A DNA stretch of 64,000 nt from Bradyrhizobium sp. SZCCT0148 (GTDB taxonomy: Bacteria > Pseudomonadota > Alphaproteobacteria > Rhizobiales > Xanthobacteraceae). Positions 16,546 through 25,230 of this stretch are shown here, in pieces. Every line of letters starts with the position of its first letter. Position 1 is the first letter of the stretch. The stretch is taken from assembly GCF_018129985.1 (NCBI RefSeq), contig NZ_JAFCKT010000005.1:248001-312000 (forward strand), written 5' to 3'. Under the pieces are notes generated by a model that did no database searches, had not been told where the DNA came from, and saw only the letters and a program-made list of their open reading frames with translations. The translations under genes and the position numbers were made by a program.

Positions 16546-16693
16546 GTTGACCTCGACTTGCCCACTCTCGTGCTGTCAGAACCTCATTCGAGGTTGCGAC
16601 GGACAGCTTAGCATCCTCCGATCAGAATGCCAGCGACGCAACCGACGAAGAGGCGGACTTATGACTTGCGACGACATCCAGCGTGCCCGCCTC

Positions 16694-16819
16694 GTCCTTC
16701 GAGACGGCGCTTTCGCGCCTCCTCAGGATGAGGCTCATCAGCATGGGTGCCCGTTGAAACTACCGTTGTGCGCTCCGTCCTCATCCTGAGGAGCCCGCCA
16801 ACGGCGGGCGTCTCGAAGG
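16694..16819. repeat. Dispersed palindromic repeat, copy B
   Basis: Same arms as copies A and C: TCCTTCGAGACG (16,694-16,705) and CGTCTCGAAGGA (16,808-16,819). Inner CCTCAGGATGAGG and CCTCATCCTGAGG blocks and GCCCGCC/GGCGGGC are also present. It occupies most of the 328-bp gap between the DUF4403 gene's 3' end and the ATPase gene's 5' end; the remainder should hold the promoter of the importer operon, which I could not pin down. Confidence 0.9.
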
Positions 16820-16873
16820 ATGGCCGCAAGGAGGAATCTCGAATGCGATAGTCCTGCGGCACGCGAGCGTGCG

Positions 16874-18442
16874 CTACATCCCCGATAGCTTGCTCACAAA
16901 CACATTCAGCGAGCCACCGGCTTCTGCCACCACGCGCAGCGTCCTGGAATCGAAGGCGATGTCGGCCAGCGTCAGGCTGTCGATTTTGGCGTCGACCTTG
17001 ACGCCGTCCTCGCTTTTCTGGAAGTCGGCGATGACGCCAGCGATCTTCTCGCGTGCGTTGGCGGCAATCGGCTTCAGGTCGAGCGTGGCTCTCTGCAGCA
17101 GTGCCTGCTGCATCTGCGGCACCACCGCGCGCGCCGCCGCGCCGAGCAGTCCGAAGGCCGCTTCGGACTCGACCGCGAGCTGGATGTCGGTGAGCCGCAG
17201 CGTCTGCTGTGCCTGGTCGAGCACCGGCCGGCCCCAGATGTGCACGGTCGCCTCGGCGCCGAGACCAAGCCAGCTCTTCTTTTCCTTGGCGCGTACCAGC
17301 AGCGAGATCAGCAGGCGCTCGCCCGACGGGACCACGGTGACACCCTTGACGGTCACGTCGACCGGACCGGAGCCGTCCTCGGGATAGGTGCGGCCGACCA
17401 TTTGCGCTGCAATGAGCTTGTTGATCTCGGTGAAGGGCACGTCGATCGGCACGCCGATGTTCACGCCCGTGCCGGTCGGCGGCACGATCGAGATCTTGTC
17501 GGGGAACGGGCAGTCCGGCTTGGTCTGCGTCGAGGTCACGCGCGTCTCCGCCTCGAGGCCCATCAGTAGCGTGACGGCCTGGGCATCGACCCGCGGCTGC
17601 GCGGCGATGGCACGGATCGGCTTCATCTCCAGCCAGAGCGGCGGCAGTGCGGCCGATGCGCCCGAGCCCTGCAGCGGGATCGAGCGGCAGGCCTTGGCCC
17701 ATTGCAGCTTCGCGTTCTCGCGCAGGGAGGGATCGTTGCGGATGCGCTCGGAAACAATGTTGATCTGCTCGCCGACATTCTTGTCGATCAGGGGCTTCAC
17801 CTGCGCCGGCACGTTGACCCTGGCGCCGGAGACATTGAGGTTGGTGTCGCCGAGATTGACCTGCGCGCCGAGATTGGGCTCGAGATGCCAGTTGGCCGCG
17901 AGCTTCGGGCGCGAGGTGACGATGACGTTTCCCTTGATCTCGGCGCTGGCGTTCAAATTCTTGATGTTGACCGCGCCGATCCGTTTCGCCGCGTCACCGC
18001 CGAGCACGCTGCCGAGCGCTTCGCCGAGCGCGCCCGTGGCTTTCGAGGACAGCGAGCCGGTGACGTTCAGCTTGCCGTTGAGCGGCGTCGAGATCGTCAG
18101 CACGTCCTTGTCACCGGCAGCCGCCATCGGTCCGCGCACAGCGGTCCAGCCGATGTCGGCGTTCTCGAGGATCTGCGAGATCGGATTGTCTGCCTTCCCT
18201 GCGAAATTGCGCGGCGCGGCCTTCTCGGCCTGTTCGCGGATCGCCGACAGCGCGATGGCGACCGGCGCCACCACGATCGAACTCTTCGACGCCGGCGGCA
18301 GCGGCGGCAATTGCGCCACGGGCGGCGCCGAATTCGTCGCGCGCGGCGACAGCCAATCCATCGCCTTCAAGCTGATGAAGAACGACGCCGCGAGAACCGC
18401 GACGGCGATCATGATGGTCTTCAGATTCAACGTCAGTCGCAT
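16874..18442 (-). CDS. DUF4403 family protein
   Basis: A 522-residue envelope protein with one N-terminal membrane anchor or signal segment (IMIAVAVLAASFFISLKAM) and a long periplasmic region. The layout PPASKSSIVVAPVAIALSAIREQAEKAAP, then LQWAKACRSIPLQG, then FTEINKLIAAQMVGRTYPE, is typical of DUF4403. That family has repeated lipid-transfer-like (TULIP-type) architecture by general knowledge, and its biochemical role is not established. No operon partner on this strand is closer than about 140 bp. Confidence 0.85.
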   Translation of the reverse strand: MRLTLNLKTIMIAVAVLAASFFISLKAMDWLSPRATNSAPPVAQLPPLPPASKSSIVVAPVAIALSAIREQAEKAAPRNFAGKADNPISQILENADIGWTAVRGPMAAAGDKDVLTISTPLNGKLNVTGSLSSKATGALGEALGSVLGGDAAKRIGAVNIKNLNASAEIKGNVIVTSRPKLAANWHLEPNLGAQVNLGDTNLNVSGARVNVPAQVKPLIDKNVGEQINIVSERIRNDPSLRENAKLQWAKACRSIPLQGSGASAALPPLWLEMKPIRAIAAQPRVDAQAVTLLMGLEAETRVTSTQTKPDCPFPDKISIVPPTGTGVNIGVPIDVPFTEINKLIAAQMVGRTYPEDGSGPVDVTVKGVTVVPSGERLLISLLVRAKEKKSWLGLGAEATVHIWGRPVLDQAQQTLRLTDIQLAVESEAAFGLLGAAARAVVPQMQQALLQRATLDLKPIAANAREKIAGVIADFQKSEDGVKVDAKIDSLTLADIAFDSRTLRVVAEAGGSLNVFVSKLSGM

Positions 18443-18584
18443 CGATCCCCCAGGCCGCCCCGGCAGGGATTCTACAGGGCGGGCGAGGAGGGCGCTAGAG
18501 CGCAGCGATGGGGTGGAAATGGGGCGAATGGGTTAACGGTTGCGAACGCGCCGTTGCCGCGTGTTCGGATCGTTAATTGCGAAG

Positions 18585-19223
18585 CTAGCCGCGCCGGGGA
18601 CGGCGGACCGCTCTCACATTGCCGTTAGCGCCGCCGCCGCAGAAGAAGCGGTCGCCGCCGTCGGACTCCAACCCCGACACCATCGTCCCGGCAGGCAGGT
18701 CGAGCTGCTCGAGCACTTTGCCGGTTTCCGGGTCGATCCGCCTGATATTGCTGTCCTCGCCTTCCCAGGTGCCGTGCCAAAGTTCGCCGTCGACCCAGGT
18801 CACCCCGGTCACGAAGCGCTTGCTCTCAATGGTGCGAAGCACCTTCCCCGTATCCGGATCGACCTGGTGGATCTTACGCTCGCGATATTGCCCGACCCAC
18901 AGCGAGCCCTCGGCCCAGGCCAATCCGGAATCGCCGCCTCCGCCCGGCGCCGGAATGCTGGTGAGCAGCTTGCCCGAGGCGGCGTCGATCTTCTGGATGC
19001 GATCCTCTGCGATCTGGAACAGGTGCCGTCCGTCGAACGCCGTTCCCGCATGGGCCGCGACATCGAGGGAGCGCGCGACCTTGCCGCTTTCCGGATCGAC
19101 CGCATTCAATTTGTCGCCGGATGCGAACCAGACGTGGGTACCGTCATAGGTGACGCCATGCACGGCTTCGACGCCGGCAAAAGGTCCGTACTCCCTGACG
19201 ATCTCGGCGGCTGAACGCTTCAT
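18585..19223 (-). CDS. Beta-propeller protein, glutamine-cyclotransferase / YncE-like
   Basis: A 212-residue protein made of repeated blades. Four copies of the phrase [IV]D-x-x-[ST]GK are visible (VDPESGKVARSL, IDAASGKLLTSIP, VDPDTGKVLRTIE, IDPETGKVLEQLD), each followed by a Trp/Gly strand such as LWVGQYRERKI. No signal peptide, so probably cytoplasmic. The ATG at 19,223 (MKRSAAEIV) begins the globular part; the longer open frame upstream is a shadow of the regulator. Substrate unknown. It lies next to a regulator and a DUF899 gene. Confidence 0.8.
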   Translation of the reverse strand: MKRSAAEIVREYGPFAGVEAVHGVTYDGTHVWFASGDKLNAVDPESGKVARSLDVAAHAGTAFDGRHLFQIAEDRIQKIDAASGKLLTSIPAPGGGGDSGLAWAEGSLWVGQYRERKIHQVDPDTGKVLRTIESKRFVTGVTWVDGELWHGTWEGEDSNIRRIDPETGKVLEQLDLPAGTMVSGLESDGGDRFFCGGGANGNVRAVRRPRRG

Positions 19224-19252
19224 GTGCTCGCTCCCTGTGATGTGCTCATACC

Positions 19253-20472
19253 TTATGTCTTCAGGAGCGGTCCCGGGAGTAACAAGCCTGTCGGGAAACC
19301 CGGGACGGGCGGCATCATCCAGCGCCGCGCCCGCCCATGTCCGAACGACTGCACCTTGTTCGATCGCGCCAGCTCGTCGAGCGCCCGCTGCACCGTGCGC
19401 GCGCTGGTCCCGAGCGCCAGCGCGAGCGCCGAGCTCGACCACGGCTCGCCATCGGAGAGGAAGGCGAGAACAGCCGCGTGCTTCTCCTCGACGGGCCGCG
19501 CCAGCACCAGGACCTGCCGTGTCTTGCGCGGCGTCAGTGCAAAACCCTGCTTCGTCGCGGCCACATCGGCGAGTGGCCTGAGCTTGGCGCGCAGCCGGCC
19601 GATCTCCACCCGCAGGCGTGCGCGGTGCGATCCATCGGCGTGCCTCGCCCGAAACGCCGCTGCCATCAGCGCCTCGCGCGTGACGTCCGCGGGCCAGGCT
19701 TGCGCCAGGATGCGGGCGAGCGCGAACAGCACCGGGCGGGTCCCGAGCGATACGATCGTGCCCCGCCGGCGCACCGCATGATGGAAGGTGTCCACGACGA
19801 GTGCGTCCGAAGCCGCGAGCTGCTCGACCTGCTCCAGCAGCAACGGACGTTCGTCGCCACGCGTGATCAGGCGCGCGGCCGGCGTATCGAGCACCTGCTC
19901 GTGCTCTCGACCTCGGCTGCGAGTCCAGCAATGCCTGCGAGGCGCGCTGCCCGAGCCGCCCGGGCAAGCGCTGCGCGCGCGTCCTTGGTTCTGAGCCGCC
20001 GTATCGCGATGCCGGCGACCACGAGCTCACGGACGACCTGCGAGGCAGGCGGCAGTGGGGAGGGGCTGAGCTCGGCGAGGATACGCTCGGCTTCGTCGAG
20101 TTGTCCCACGAGAACGAGTCGGCGTGCCTCGATGTGGCCGGCATGCGTGGCATTGGCGACATCGCCGTGTTTTTCGAGCGTCGCCCGGGCCGCAGCAAGC
20201 GTTTTCGCCGGCCAACCCAGATCGCGCGAGACCAGCGCAATCTCGGCTTCGGCCACCACGCATCTCGCGCGCGCCACCGCCTCGCGCGGACCGAACGCGC
20301 GTGCCGCGCTTCGCAGCAGCGTCTTCGCCTTTGCGAGGTCGCCGAGCTGCGCCATCGCGATGCCGCGCAGCGCCAGCGACGGCGCGTCGTTGCGCAACGC
20401 GACGCGGTTCAGCGCGCCGAGCGGATCGCCGGCCTCGAGCGCACGCGCTGCGGCATTGATCAGCGACTCCAT
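19253..20472 (-). pseudogene. TPR / winged-helix transcriptional regulator, interrupted by a frameshift
   Basis: Two overlapping frames read as one protein of about 405 residues. The first (20,472 to 19,867) is an all-alpha, Ala/Arg/Leu-rich TPR-like array (SLALRGIAMAQLGDLAKAKTL) that ends abruptly after ...AEVESTSR. The second begins at a GTG at 19,894 with VLDTPAARLI and carries an OmpR-like winged helix (SHRARLRVEIGRLRAKL) and a second helix-turn-helix (LALALGTSARTVQRALDEL). Reading would be continuous if one base were added around 19,894-19,896. It may be a genuine -1 lesion, a sequencing error, programmed frameshifting, or two coupled genes. Divergent from the DUF899 gene. Confidence 0.7.
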
Positions 20473-20562
20473 GTCAATCCCGCCACACTTGTTACTCCCA
20501 CCGCGCGACCGCGAGGTGCCAGAATTCGTTGGCAGGACGTCGAGCAAGAGGTTTGGAGAGCC

Positions 20563-21357
20563 ATGATGACATCAATAGACAACGCAGCGACGGACGGACA
20601 GACCGCCATGCAAACGCCGCCGGTGGTCTCGCCGCAGGACTGGGAGGCGGCCCGTCAGCGACTGCTTGTGAAGGAAAAGGCGCACACCCGTGCCCGCGAC
20701 GCCCTGGCTGCCGAGCGCCGGCGCATGCCGTGGATGGAAGTTGCCAAAACCTATGCCTTCGAGGGGCCCGGCGGCAAGGTCAGTCTGGTCGATCTGTTCC
20801 AGGGCCGGCGGCAGCTGATCGTCTACCGTGCCTTCTTCGAGCCCGGCGTGTTCGGCTGGCCCGATCACGCCTGCCGCGGCTGCTCCATGGTGGCCGACCA
20901 GGTTGCCCATGTCTCGCATCTGAATGCCCGCGACACCACGCTGGTGTTCGCCTCGCGCGCGCCGCAGGCCGACATCATCAGGCTGAAGAAGCGGATGGGC
21001 TGGACCATGCCGTGGGTCACCGTCACCGACAGCTTCGACGCCGATTTCGGCGTCGACGAATGGCATGGCACGAACGTGTTCTACCATGACGGGGCGCGCA
21101 TCTTTCGCACCTATTTCGTCAAGAGCCGCGGCGACGAGCAGATGGGCGGCACCTGGAACTATCTCGATATCACCCCGCTCGGCCGCCAGGAGGTCTGGGA
21201 GGATTCGCCGAAGGGCTATCCGCAGACACCGACCTACAAATGGTGGAACTGGCACGACAGCTATACGGAAGGGGCTGCGCCCGACCAAAAATGGGTCGAG
21301 ATCTCCGAGGCCGGCGAGAAGGCCTTTCGCGAGGAGGCGGCGGAAGGGCGTGACTAG
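20563..21357 (+). CDS. DUF899 thioredoxin-like protein
   Basis: A 264-residue cytoplasmic protein of the DUF899 thioredoxin-fold family. The N-terminal helix (WEAARQRLLVKEKAHTRARD), the RRRMPW motif and the strand-loop GWPDHACRGCSMVADQVAH with its Cys pair are typical, as is TWNYLDITPLGRQE near the end. Function in vivo is unknown; a redox role is inferred from the fold. The ATG at 20,563 is preceded by a GGAG-like stretch. A GTG-started membrane protein overlaps its last 8 bases, suggesting co-translation. It is divergent from the regulator with 90 bp between. Confidence 0.85.
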   Translation: MMTSIDNAATDGQTAMQTPPVVSPQDWEAARQRLLVKEKAHTRARDALAAERRRMPWMEVAKTYAFEGPGGKVSLVDLFQGRRQLIVYRAFFEPGVFGWPDHACRGCSMVADQVAHVSHLNARDTTLVFASRAPQADIIRLKKRMGWTMPWVTVTDSFDADFGVDEWHGTNVFYHDGARIFRTYFVKSRGDEQMGGTWNYLDITPLGRQEVWEDSPKGYPQTPTYKWWNWHDSYTEGAAPDQKWVEISEAGEKAFREEAAEGRD

Positions 21358-21622
21358 TCCCGTCAGCATAACTGCCGGCACTGGCCGCGACGGCGTGGCG
21401 GCGGCGCGCCGTCTCGCCGGGTGGCTTGGGCTGGCCGCCACGCCGACCTTCGCGATCATGGCCGTGCTGACGGCCATGATCGGTAGCGGCCCGGAGGACA
21501 TGCTGTGTGCCGCCGGGCACGGCTCAGTGCTCGGCGGGATGGTGCCGATGTATCTGCTGATGAGCGCATTTCATTCGGCAGCGTGGCTGAGGCTGATCGC
21601 GGAGCGGCTGCCGTCGGAGTGA
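21350..21622 (+). CDS. Small membrane protein coupled to DUF899
   Basis: A 90-residue protein with two hydrophobic segments, LAATPTFAIMAVLTAMIG and LGGMVPMYLLMSAFHSAAWL. The GTG at 21,350 overlaps the DUF899 stop, and GGAGGCGG lies just upstream. I recall similar proteins beginning 'MTSPVSI' next to DUF899 genes in Bradyrhizobium. Function unknown; a partner of the DUF899 protein is an inference from the overlap. Confidence 0.75.
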   Translation: MTSPVSITAGTGRDGVAAARRLAGWLGLAATPTFAIMAVLTAMIGSGPEDMLCAAGHGSVLGGMVPMYLLMSAFHSAAWLRLIAERLPSE

Positions 21623-21630
21623 ACGCCTCG

Positions 21631-21759
21631 TCCTTCGAGACGCGCGCAAGGGCGCGCTCCTCAGGATGAGGCTAACTGGCAGTCGTGCCGCAGCAAGAGT
21701 GTTACCGCGCACTCAGCCCTCATCCTGAGGATCTCGCCGCAGGCGGGCGTCTCGAAGGA
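21631..21759. repeat. Dispersed palindromic repeat, copy C
   Basis: Third copy, with arms TCCTTCGAGACG (21,631-21,642) and CGTCTCGAAGGA (21,748-21,759) and the same CCTCAGGATGAGG / CCTCATCCTGAGG inner blocks. It begins 9 bp after the stop of the small membrane protein and ends 45 bp before the 3' end of the convergent cytochrome gene, so it may terminate both. Confidence 0.9.
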
Positions 21760-21803
21760 TGCGCTGCGATTTCCCATGCAAGCCTCATCGCGGCGCCGCG
21801 ACC

Positions 21804-22223
21804 CTATTGGCCGCCCGCCCTCTGCAAATAGGCCGCCACCTTCGCCGCTTCCTCGGCCGAGATGCCGCCATAAGGCTGCATCTTGTTGCCTGACACCACC
21901 TCGTCGGGCTTGACCATGAAGCGCGTGAGCTTGTCCTGGTCCCAGACGAAGCCGGCATCCTTCATTGCGGACGAATAATTGTAGTCCGGCAGCGAGCCGG
22001 CCTTGCGTCCCAGGATCTTGTTGAGGTTGGGGCCAAGGCGGTTGTCGCCTTCCTTCACGGAATGGCAGGTGCGGCAGGAATTGTTGAAGGCCTGGTGGGC
22101 CGCCTCGTCGCCCGCAGGCTGCTGCGCCAGCGAGGAGGGGGTGGAGAGAAGCAGTGTCACCGCTCCGGCGGCCGCGATCGTGCACAGCCATGAACTTCGT
22201 GGTGTCGGCAGGCGTGATTGCAT
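21804..22223 (-). CDS. Class I c-type cytochrome (c2-like)
   Basis: A 139-residue periplasmic electron carrier. The signal peptide ends around TPSSLAQQ. The single haem site is CRTCH near residue 51 and the sixth ligand is Met in GNKMQPYGG, with the closing helix AAKVAAYLQRAGGQ. Size and motif order match cytochrome c2/c550. It stands alone, so its redox partner cannot be read from context. The ATG is at 22,223; no strong Shine-Dalgarno was seen. Confidence 0.93.
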   Translation of the reverse strand: MQSRLPTPRSSWLCTIAAAGAVTLLLSTPSSLAQQPAGDEAAHQAFNNSCRTCHSVKEGDNRLGPNLNKILGRKAGSLPDYNYSSAMKDAGFVWDQDKLTRFMVKPDEVVSGNKMQPYGGISAEEAAKVAAYLQRAGGQ

Positions 22224-22286
22224 CTGCGCCTCTCTCGGAGTTCGCGCCGCAACACGCGAGCGCGCCAGAATGTCGAGGGCAAACGG

Positions 22287-22316
22287 AAACGGCCCCGGTA
22301 GGTTCCGAGGCCGTTT
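22287..22316 (-). terminator. Hairpin after the L,D-transpeptidase gene
   Basis: A perfect 8-bp stem AAACGGCC (22,287-22,294) / GGCCGTTT (22,309-22,316) lies 23 bp beyond the stop of the L,D-transpeptidase on the minus strand and upstream of the cytochrome gene start. The T content after the stem is weak (CCGTTTGCC), so it is a probable rather than certain intrinsic terminator. Confidence 0.55.
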
Positions 22317-22338
22317 GCGTCACAATGTCCTGTCGGCG

Positions 22339-23055
22339 TTAGCGCGGCGCAGCACCGAGGTCCGCGCGGCGTTCCGTCATCGGCAGCACGATCACCTTGG
22401 TGCCGACGTTGACGCGGGAGTAGAGGTCGGAAACGTCCTCATTGGTCAAGCGGATGCAGCCGGAGGAGACGCGCTTGCCGATCGTGTCGGGGGCATTGGT
22501 GCCGTGGATGCGGTAGATGGTGCCGCCGAGATACATGGCGCGGGCACCGAGCGGGTTGCCGGGACCACCGGCCATGTGGCGCGGCAGATAGGGCTGGCGG
22601 GCGATCATTTCCGGCGGCGGAGTCCAGGCCGGCCACTCGGCCTTGCGGGTCACCGATTGCGTGCCCGACCAGGTGAAGCCATCGCGGCCGACGCCGATGC
22701 CGTAACGCAGCGCCTGGCCGTTGCCGAGCACATAATAGAGATAGGTGTTGGGCGTATCGATGATGATGGTGCCCGGCGCCTCGCGCGTCGCGTAGGAGAC
22801 GGTCTGGCGGCGGAAGCGCGCCGGCATCTCCACGGCGTCCTGATCGTCGGACGGCTCGGTCTGATAGGTCGGCGCCTGGTAGGGCTGATAGGGCTGGAGC
22901 GGCTGCGGCGCGGCGAACGGCGGCAGCGGCTGGAAGAAGGGGAAGAGCTGCACCGGCGCGGCCTTGGCTGCACCCGCGAATGCGATCGCGGAGATCGCGA
23001 CTGCGCCGCAAGCAGCGGCGCGCGAAAAAATCCTGAACGTGTCCAGCTTGAACAT
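22339..23055 (-). CDS. L,D-transpeptidase (YkuD domain)
   Basis: A 238-residue envelope enzyme that should form 3-3 peptidoglycan cross-links or attach proteins to peptidoglycan. After a signal peptide (AAACGAVAISAIAFAGAAKA) comes a Pro/Gln/Tyr-rich linker (repeats of QPYQ) and the YkuD domain (from about residue 78). Catalytic His is about residue 184 in YRIHGTNAPDTIG and the nucleophile is Cys200 in SSGCIRLTNEDV. The ATG at 23,055 begins the signal peptide; the open frame runs further upstream without support. Confidence 0.94.
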   Translation of the reverse strand: MFKLDTFRIFSRAAACGAVAISAIAFAGAAKAAPVQLFPFFQPLPPFAAPQPLQPYQPYQAPTYQTEPSDDQDAVEMPARFRRQTVSYATREAPGTIIIDTPNTYLYYVLGNGQALRYGIGVGRDGFTWSGTQSVTRKAEWPAWTPPPEMIARQPYLPRHMAGGPGNPLGARAMYLGGTIYRIHGTNAPDTIGKRVSSGCIRLTNEDVSDLYSRVNVGTKVIVLPMTERRADLGAAPR

Positions 23056-23254
23056 GTGATCGCCCCTGTTCGCTCGGTGGCTTCGGCCACCGCGGCACCA
23101 TTGCGGTGCTCCGTTGCCTGGATCACTAACGGCAAAACGTTTCGGGACATTTGCGCCGAAAACCGAAAACGGTTTCGTCGCTGAAAGGATTGTTTCATGA
23201 CAGTTTCGTGGCCGCAGGTGCCCGTTAACGAACAAAACGGTGGGCCGACACTTC

Positions 23255-23266
23255 TGTGACGTCACA
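23255..23266. promoter_or_regulatory. Perfect 12-bp palindrome TGTGACGTCACA
   Basis: It lies in the 274-bp gap between the divergent L,D-transpeptidase and glycosyltransferase genes, 64 bp before the latter. The half-site TGTGA resembles Crp-family sites but the two halves are only 2 bp apart rather than 6. A dimeric regulator site is plausible; nothing in the window identifies the regulator. Confidence 0.4.
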
Positions 23267-23329
23267 CGCTTGAAATATCCTTCGTTGATGGTCGGAAACC
23301 GAGAATCATCAAACTCTCGGGATTTTCCC

Positions 23330-24382
23330 ATGCGGGTATTAATCGCGACTGACGCCTGGCATCCCCAGGTTAACGGTGTGGTCCGCACCCTGACCTCGCT
23401 GGCGAATGCCGCAAAAGCCCTCGATGTCGAGATCGACTTCCTGACGCCGGAGGGCCTTCCGTCCTGGCCGCTGCCGACCTATCCGGGCCTGCGCATTGCG
23501 CTGCCGAGCGGAAAGGAGATCGCGCGGCGGATCGAGAAGGCCGCACCCGACGCTCTTCACATCGCGACCGAAGGCCCGATCGGCTGGGCGGCGCGGGCCT
23601 ATTGCCGCCGCAACCGGCTTGCCTTCACCACGTCCTACACCACGCGCTTTCCCGAATATGTTGCGGTGCGGACCGGCATCCCCGCTGCCGTCGGTTATGC
23701 CGTGCTGCGCCACTTCCACGATGCCGCCGCGATGACCATGGTCGCGACGCCGTCGCTGCGGCAGGAACTCGCCGAGCGCGGCTTCAAGCGGCTCGGCTTC
23801 TGGACGCGTGGCGTCAACACCGAGCTGTTTCATCCCGACTCTCCGGCGCGGCTCGATCTGCCGCGTCCGATCTTCATGACCATGGGCCGGGTCGCGGTTG
23901 AGAAGAATCTCGAAGCGTTTCTTTCGCTCGACCTGCCCGGCACCAAGGTCGTCGTCGGCGACGGCCCGCAGAAGGCGGCGCTCGAGAAGAAATACCCGGA
24001 CGTCGTCTTCCTCGGCGAGAAGAAGGGCGCAGATCTCACCGCGCATCTCGCCGCCGCCGATGTGTTCGTGTTTCCAAGCCTGACCGATACGTTCGGCGTG
24101 GTGCAACTGGAGGCGCTGGCCTGCGGCACGCCGGTCGCGGCGTTCCCCGTGACGGGGCCGAAGGATGTCATCGCCAATCATCCGATCGGTGCGATCGATC
24201 ATGATCTGCGGTCCGCGTGCCTGCGCGCGCTCACCATGTCGCGCGAGACCTGCCGCAACTTCGCGCTGGAGCGCTCCTGGGAAAACAGCGCGCGCCAGTT
24301 CGTCGGCAACCTCACGTCACTTCAGCCCAGCCGCGTCTTGCGCGCCTCGCCTCGGATGGCGCGGCGGCCGGTACGCGGCTGA
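23330..24382 (+). CDS. GT4-family glycosyltransferase (mannosyltransferase MgtA-like)
   Basis: A 350-residue cytoplasmic or membrane-associated GT-B glycosyltransferase. The N-terminal domain has ATDAWHPQVNGVVRTL and the donor-binding domain has MGRVAVEKNLEAFL and SLTDTFGVVQLEALACGTPVA, the GT4 EX7E-type motif in the TDTFG form seen in GDP-mannose-dependent enzymes. It is 33 bp before pmtA and likely cotranscribed, which suggests a glycolipid or membrane-lipid role. The acceptor is not determinable from sequence. Confidence 0.88.
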   Translation: MRVLIATDAWHPQVNGVVRTLTSLANAAKALDVEIDFLTPEGLPSWPLPTYPGLRIALPSGKEIARRIEKAAPDALHIATEGPIGWAARAYCRRNRLAFTTSYTTRFPEYVAVRTGIPAAVGYAVLRHFHDAAAMTMVATPSLRQELAERGFKRLGFWTRGVNTELFHPDSPARLDLPRPIFMTMGRVAVEKNLEAFLSLDLPGTKVVVGDGPQKAALEKKYPDVVFLGEKKGADLTAHLAAADVFVFPSLTDTFGVVQLEALACGTPVAAFPVTGPKDVIANHPIGAIDHDLRSACLRALTMSRETCRNFALERSWENSARQFVGNLTSLQPSRVLRASPRMARRPVRG

Positions 24383-24415
24383 TCCCTTCTTTGAACCACA
24401 GCGAGAAACTCATCG

Positions 24416-25105
24416 ATGGCTAAGATCATGAACCTTGACGGCACCCAGCAGCTCGATCTCACCCGCGGCACGGTCGAGCAGGCTTACGATCGCTGGGCGC
24501 CCGTCTACGATCTCGTGTTCGGCGGCGTGTTCGCCAAGGGCCGGCAGGCTGCGATCGCGGCCACCAACAAGATCGGCGGCCGCGTGCTCGAGGTCGGCGT
24601 CGGCACCGGCATCTCGCTGCCGCTCTATGCGCCCAACCTGCGCATCTTCGGCACCGACATCTCGGAGGCGATGCTGGACAAGGCGCGCCAGCGCGTCGCC
24701 GAGGGTAAGCTGAAGAACGTCGAAGGCCTCGCGGTGATGGACGCCGAGAAGCTGGAATTCCCCGATAACTCCTTCGACGTCGTGATGGCGCAATATGTCG
24801 TCACCGCCGTACCAAACCCGGAAAAGGCGCTCGACGAATTCGCCCGCGTCCTGCGTCCGGGCGGCGAGCTGATCATCCTCACCCGCGTCAGCGCCGATGC
24901 CGGCATGCGCCGCTTCATCGAGCAGAAACTTCAGCCGGTGGTGCGCCCGCTCGGCTTCCGCACCGCCGAGTTCGCCTGGTCGCGCTATGCCAAATGGCTG
25001 GCCGGCGCCCATGGCATGGAGCTCGCCGAGCGCCGCCTGATTCCGCCGCTCGGCCATTTCTCGCTGGTGCGCTTCCGCAAGGTCGACGTCGCGAAAGCAG
25101 CGTGA
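24416..25105 (+). CDS. pmtA: Phosphatidylethanolamine N-methyltransferase (PmtA-like)
   Basis: A 229-residue class I SAM-dependent methyltransferase. The N-terminal YDRWAPVYDLVFGGVFAKGRQAAI is typical of the Rhodobacter-type PmtA group. The SAM loop is VLEVGVGTGISLPLY, followed by IFGTDISEAMLDKARQR and the post-II motif NSFDVVMAQYVVTAVP. PmtA makes phosphatidylcholine by three methylations of phosphatidylethanolamine. The nearby psd gene (27,735), which makes the precursor lipid, fits this role. Some paralogues do only one methylation step, so exact activity is uncertain. Confidence 0.85.
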   Translation: MAKIMNLDGTQQLDLTRGTVEQAYDRWAPVYDLVFGGVFAKGRQAAIAATNKIGGRVLEVGVGTGISLPLYAPNLRIFGTDISEAMLDKARQRVAEGKLKNVEGLAVMDAEKLEFPDNSFDVVMAQYVVTAVPNPEKALDEFARVLRPGGELIILTRVSADAGMRRFIEQKLQPVVRPLGFRTAEFAWSRYAKWLAGAHGMELAERRLIPPLGHFSLVRFRKVDVAKAA

Positions 25106-25230
25106 GCTGAAGCTCGCGCCTCGCGTGCGTCATCGCGCCGCTGCACACCGTCACATGACAAAATGATGATGTCACACGGCCTACATCGAATCCCTGTAAT
25201 CCCGGACCCGAAAGCATTTTGGGGGAGAGC

